A stretch of 16,517 bases of DNA from assembly GCA_905233805.1 (NCBI GenBank), contig CAJOER010000015.1, positions 1 to 16,517 of the forward strand. Reading direction: 5' to 3'. Shown piece by piece: positions 15,671-16,517 of this stretch (the first letter of the stretch is position 1; every line of letters starts with the position of its first letter). The notes below the pieces were generated by a model that was not told where the DNA came from, did not search any database, and saw only the letters and a program-made list of their open reading frames with translations. The stretch is from an uncultured Eubacterium sp. Lineage in GTDB: Bacteria; Bacillota; Clostridia; Oscillospirales; Acutalibacteraceae. The position numbers and the translations under genes are program-made.

Positions 15671-16517
15671 TTGGATAAATACAAAAAACTGGCAACCAAC
15701 ACTTTAATATTTGCTATCGGTACTTTCTCCTCAAAGGTGCTGAGTTTCCTCCTTATGCCGTACGTAACGCGTATGATGGTAACGGGGGAATACGGTACCG
15801 CCGATTTAATCCAGCAGACTGCAAATGTGCTTATTCCCATAGTATTTTTGCAGATAAATTCGGCTGCGCTGAGATTTGCCCTCGATAAAGACGGCGACAA
15901 GGCTGAGGTATTTACCGTAGGAATAAGGACGACGCTGAGAGGCTTCGTCGTTTTCCTGTTGCTTATTTATCCTATGAGTCTTATTACGATTAACGATTTC
16001 AGGCTCGGGGATTATATCCACCTGATTTATGCGTTCGTATTCGTTTCGGGCTTCAGACAGCTCTGCCAGCAGTTTGTAAGAGGCTGCGGCCATGTTAAAA
16101 CCTTTGCGATAGACGGTATTATAGCGACGGCTACAACGCTTGTTTTCAATCTTCTTTTCCTCGGACCGTTCCACTGGGGCGTAACCGGCTATATCCTCGC
16201 GATTATCGCGTCGGATTTATGCTCGATTCTCTTCCTTACGGTATCGTGCAAACTGTGGAAATTCGTTAAACTCAAAGGCGTGCGCAAGTCCACTACCTTT
16301 GATATGCTTAAATACTCCATTCCGATGATGCCCTCTATTATTCTCTGGTGGGTAGTAAACGTATCGGACAGATATATGGTAACCTACTTTATAAATTCGG
16401 GCGCGAACGGCCTTTATACCGCCGCATCAAAAATCCCGAATTTTGTAATTATGTTCTCCTCAATATTCATTGACGCGTGGCAGCTTTCCGCTGTTGACGA
16501 ATACGACAACGAGGGAA
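15671..16517 (+). CDS. Polysaccharide/lipid-linked oligosaccharide flippase-like membrane protein, N-terminal part (cut by right edge)
   Basis: From TTG at 15671 the frame is open for 282 codons to the window end. GAGG lies 8 nt before the TTG, 12 bp after the previous stop, and no other start has comparable support. The protein begins (M)DKYKKLATNTLIFAIGTFSSKVLSFLLMPYVTRMM, the typical first helix of Wzx-like members of the MOP exporter superfamily. It continues with hydrophobic helices and family-like strings ANVLIPIVFLQINSAALRFALD, GFRQLCQQFVRGCGHVKTFAIDG, MLKYSIPMMPSIILWWVVN and SDRYMVTYFINSGANGLYTAASKIPN. It probably moves a lipid-linked glycan precursor across the membrane; the substrate cannot be told. 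No glycosyltransferase is visible inside the window. Confidence 0.9.
   Translation, partial: MDKYKKLATNTLIFAIGTFSSKVLSFLLMPYVTRMMVTGEYGTADLIQQTANVLIPIVFLQINSAALRFALDKDGDKAEVFTVGIRTTLRGFVVFLLLIYPMSLITINDFRLGDYIHLIYAFVFVSGFRQLCQQFVRGCGHVKTFAIDGIIATATTLVFNLLFLGPFHWGVTGYILAIIASDLCSILFLTVSCKLWKFVKLKGVRKSTTFDMLKYSIPMMPSIILWWVVNVSDRYMVTYFINSGANGLYTAASKIPNFVIMFSSIFIDAWQLSAVDEYDNEG

Overview
The window looks like chromosome from an anaerobic, spore-capable Gram-positive bacterium of the class Clostridia, perhaps a Ruminococcus-like gut Oscillospiraceae member. This rests on strong AGGAGG-type ribosome sites, TTGNNN-17-TATAAT promoters, a YpeB spore-germination protein, a pgk-tpiA-gpmI glycolytic operon, and several secreted proteins with BspA-type leucine-rich repeats, cysteine repeats and fibronectin-III-like C-termini. 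The genus is an inference.

Layout. (1) 1-3610, minus strand: two secreted-protein genes. The downstream one runs off the left edge. The upstream one is a large cysteine-repeat surface protein split by a frameshift near 3009-3133, with an ATA codon where its ATG should be. (2) 3746-7436, minus strand: the operon pgk-tpiA-gpmI, with a clear promoter before pgk, a hairpin between tpiA and gpmI, and a rho-independent terminator after gpmI. (3) 7538-10537, plus strand: a clear promoter, then two tandem paralogous secreted proteins, more AT-rich than their neighbours, ending at a bidirectional terminator. (4) 10536-12234, minus strand: ypeB followed by a small Ala/Asp-rich lipoprotein gene. (5) 12300-16517, plus strand: a consensus promoter, then proB, proA, an unrecognised membrane-anchored probable beta-propeller protein, and a lipid-linked-polysaccharide flippase-like protein cut by the right edge. 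These four genes are tightly packed (gap 4 bp, overlap 1 bp, gap 12 bp).

How the genes relate. Pgk, TpiA and GpmI carry out lower and middle glycolytic steps. ProB and ProA make glutamate-5-semialdehyde for proline. The envelope genes are interleaved with this core metabolism: three secreted proteins share a lysine-rich C-terminal fn3-like module, which suggests a common way of being displayed at the surface. No RNA gene, CRISPR array, transposase or phage gene was seen, and no intergenic gap exceeds 300 bp. I found no clear undescribed defence or mobile system. The most notable items are the doubly damaged cysteine-repeat gene, the C/CxxC/H repeat array itself, the unknown beta-propeller gene coupled to proBA, and ypeB without an adjacent sleB.
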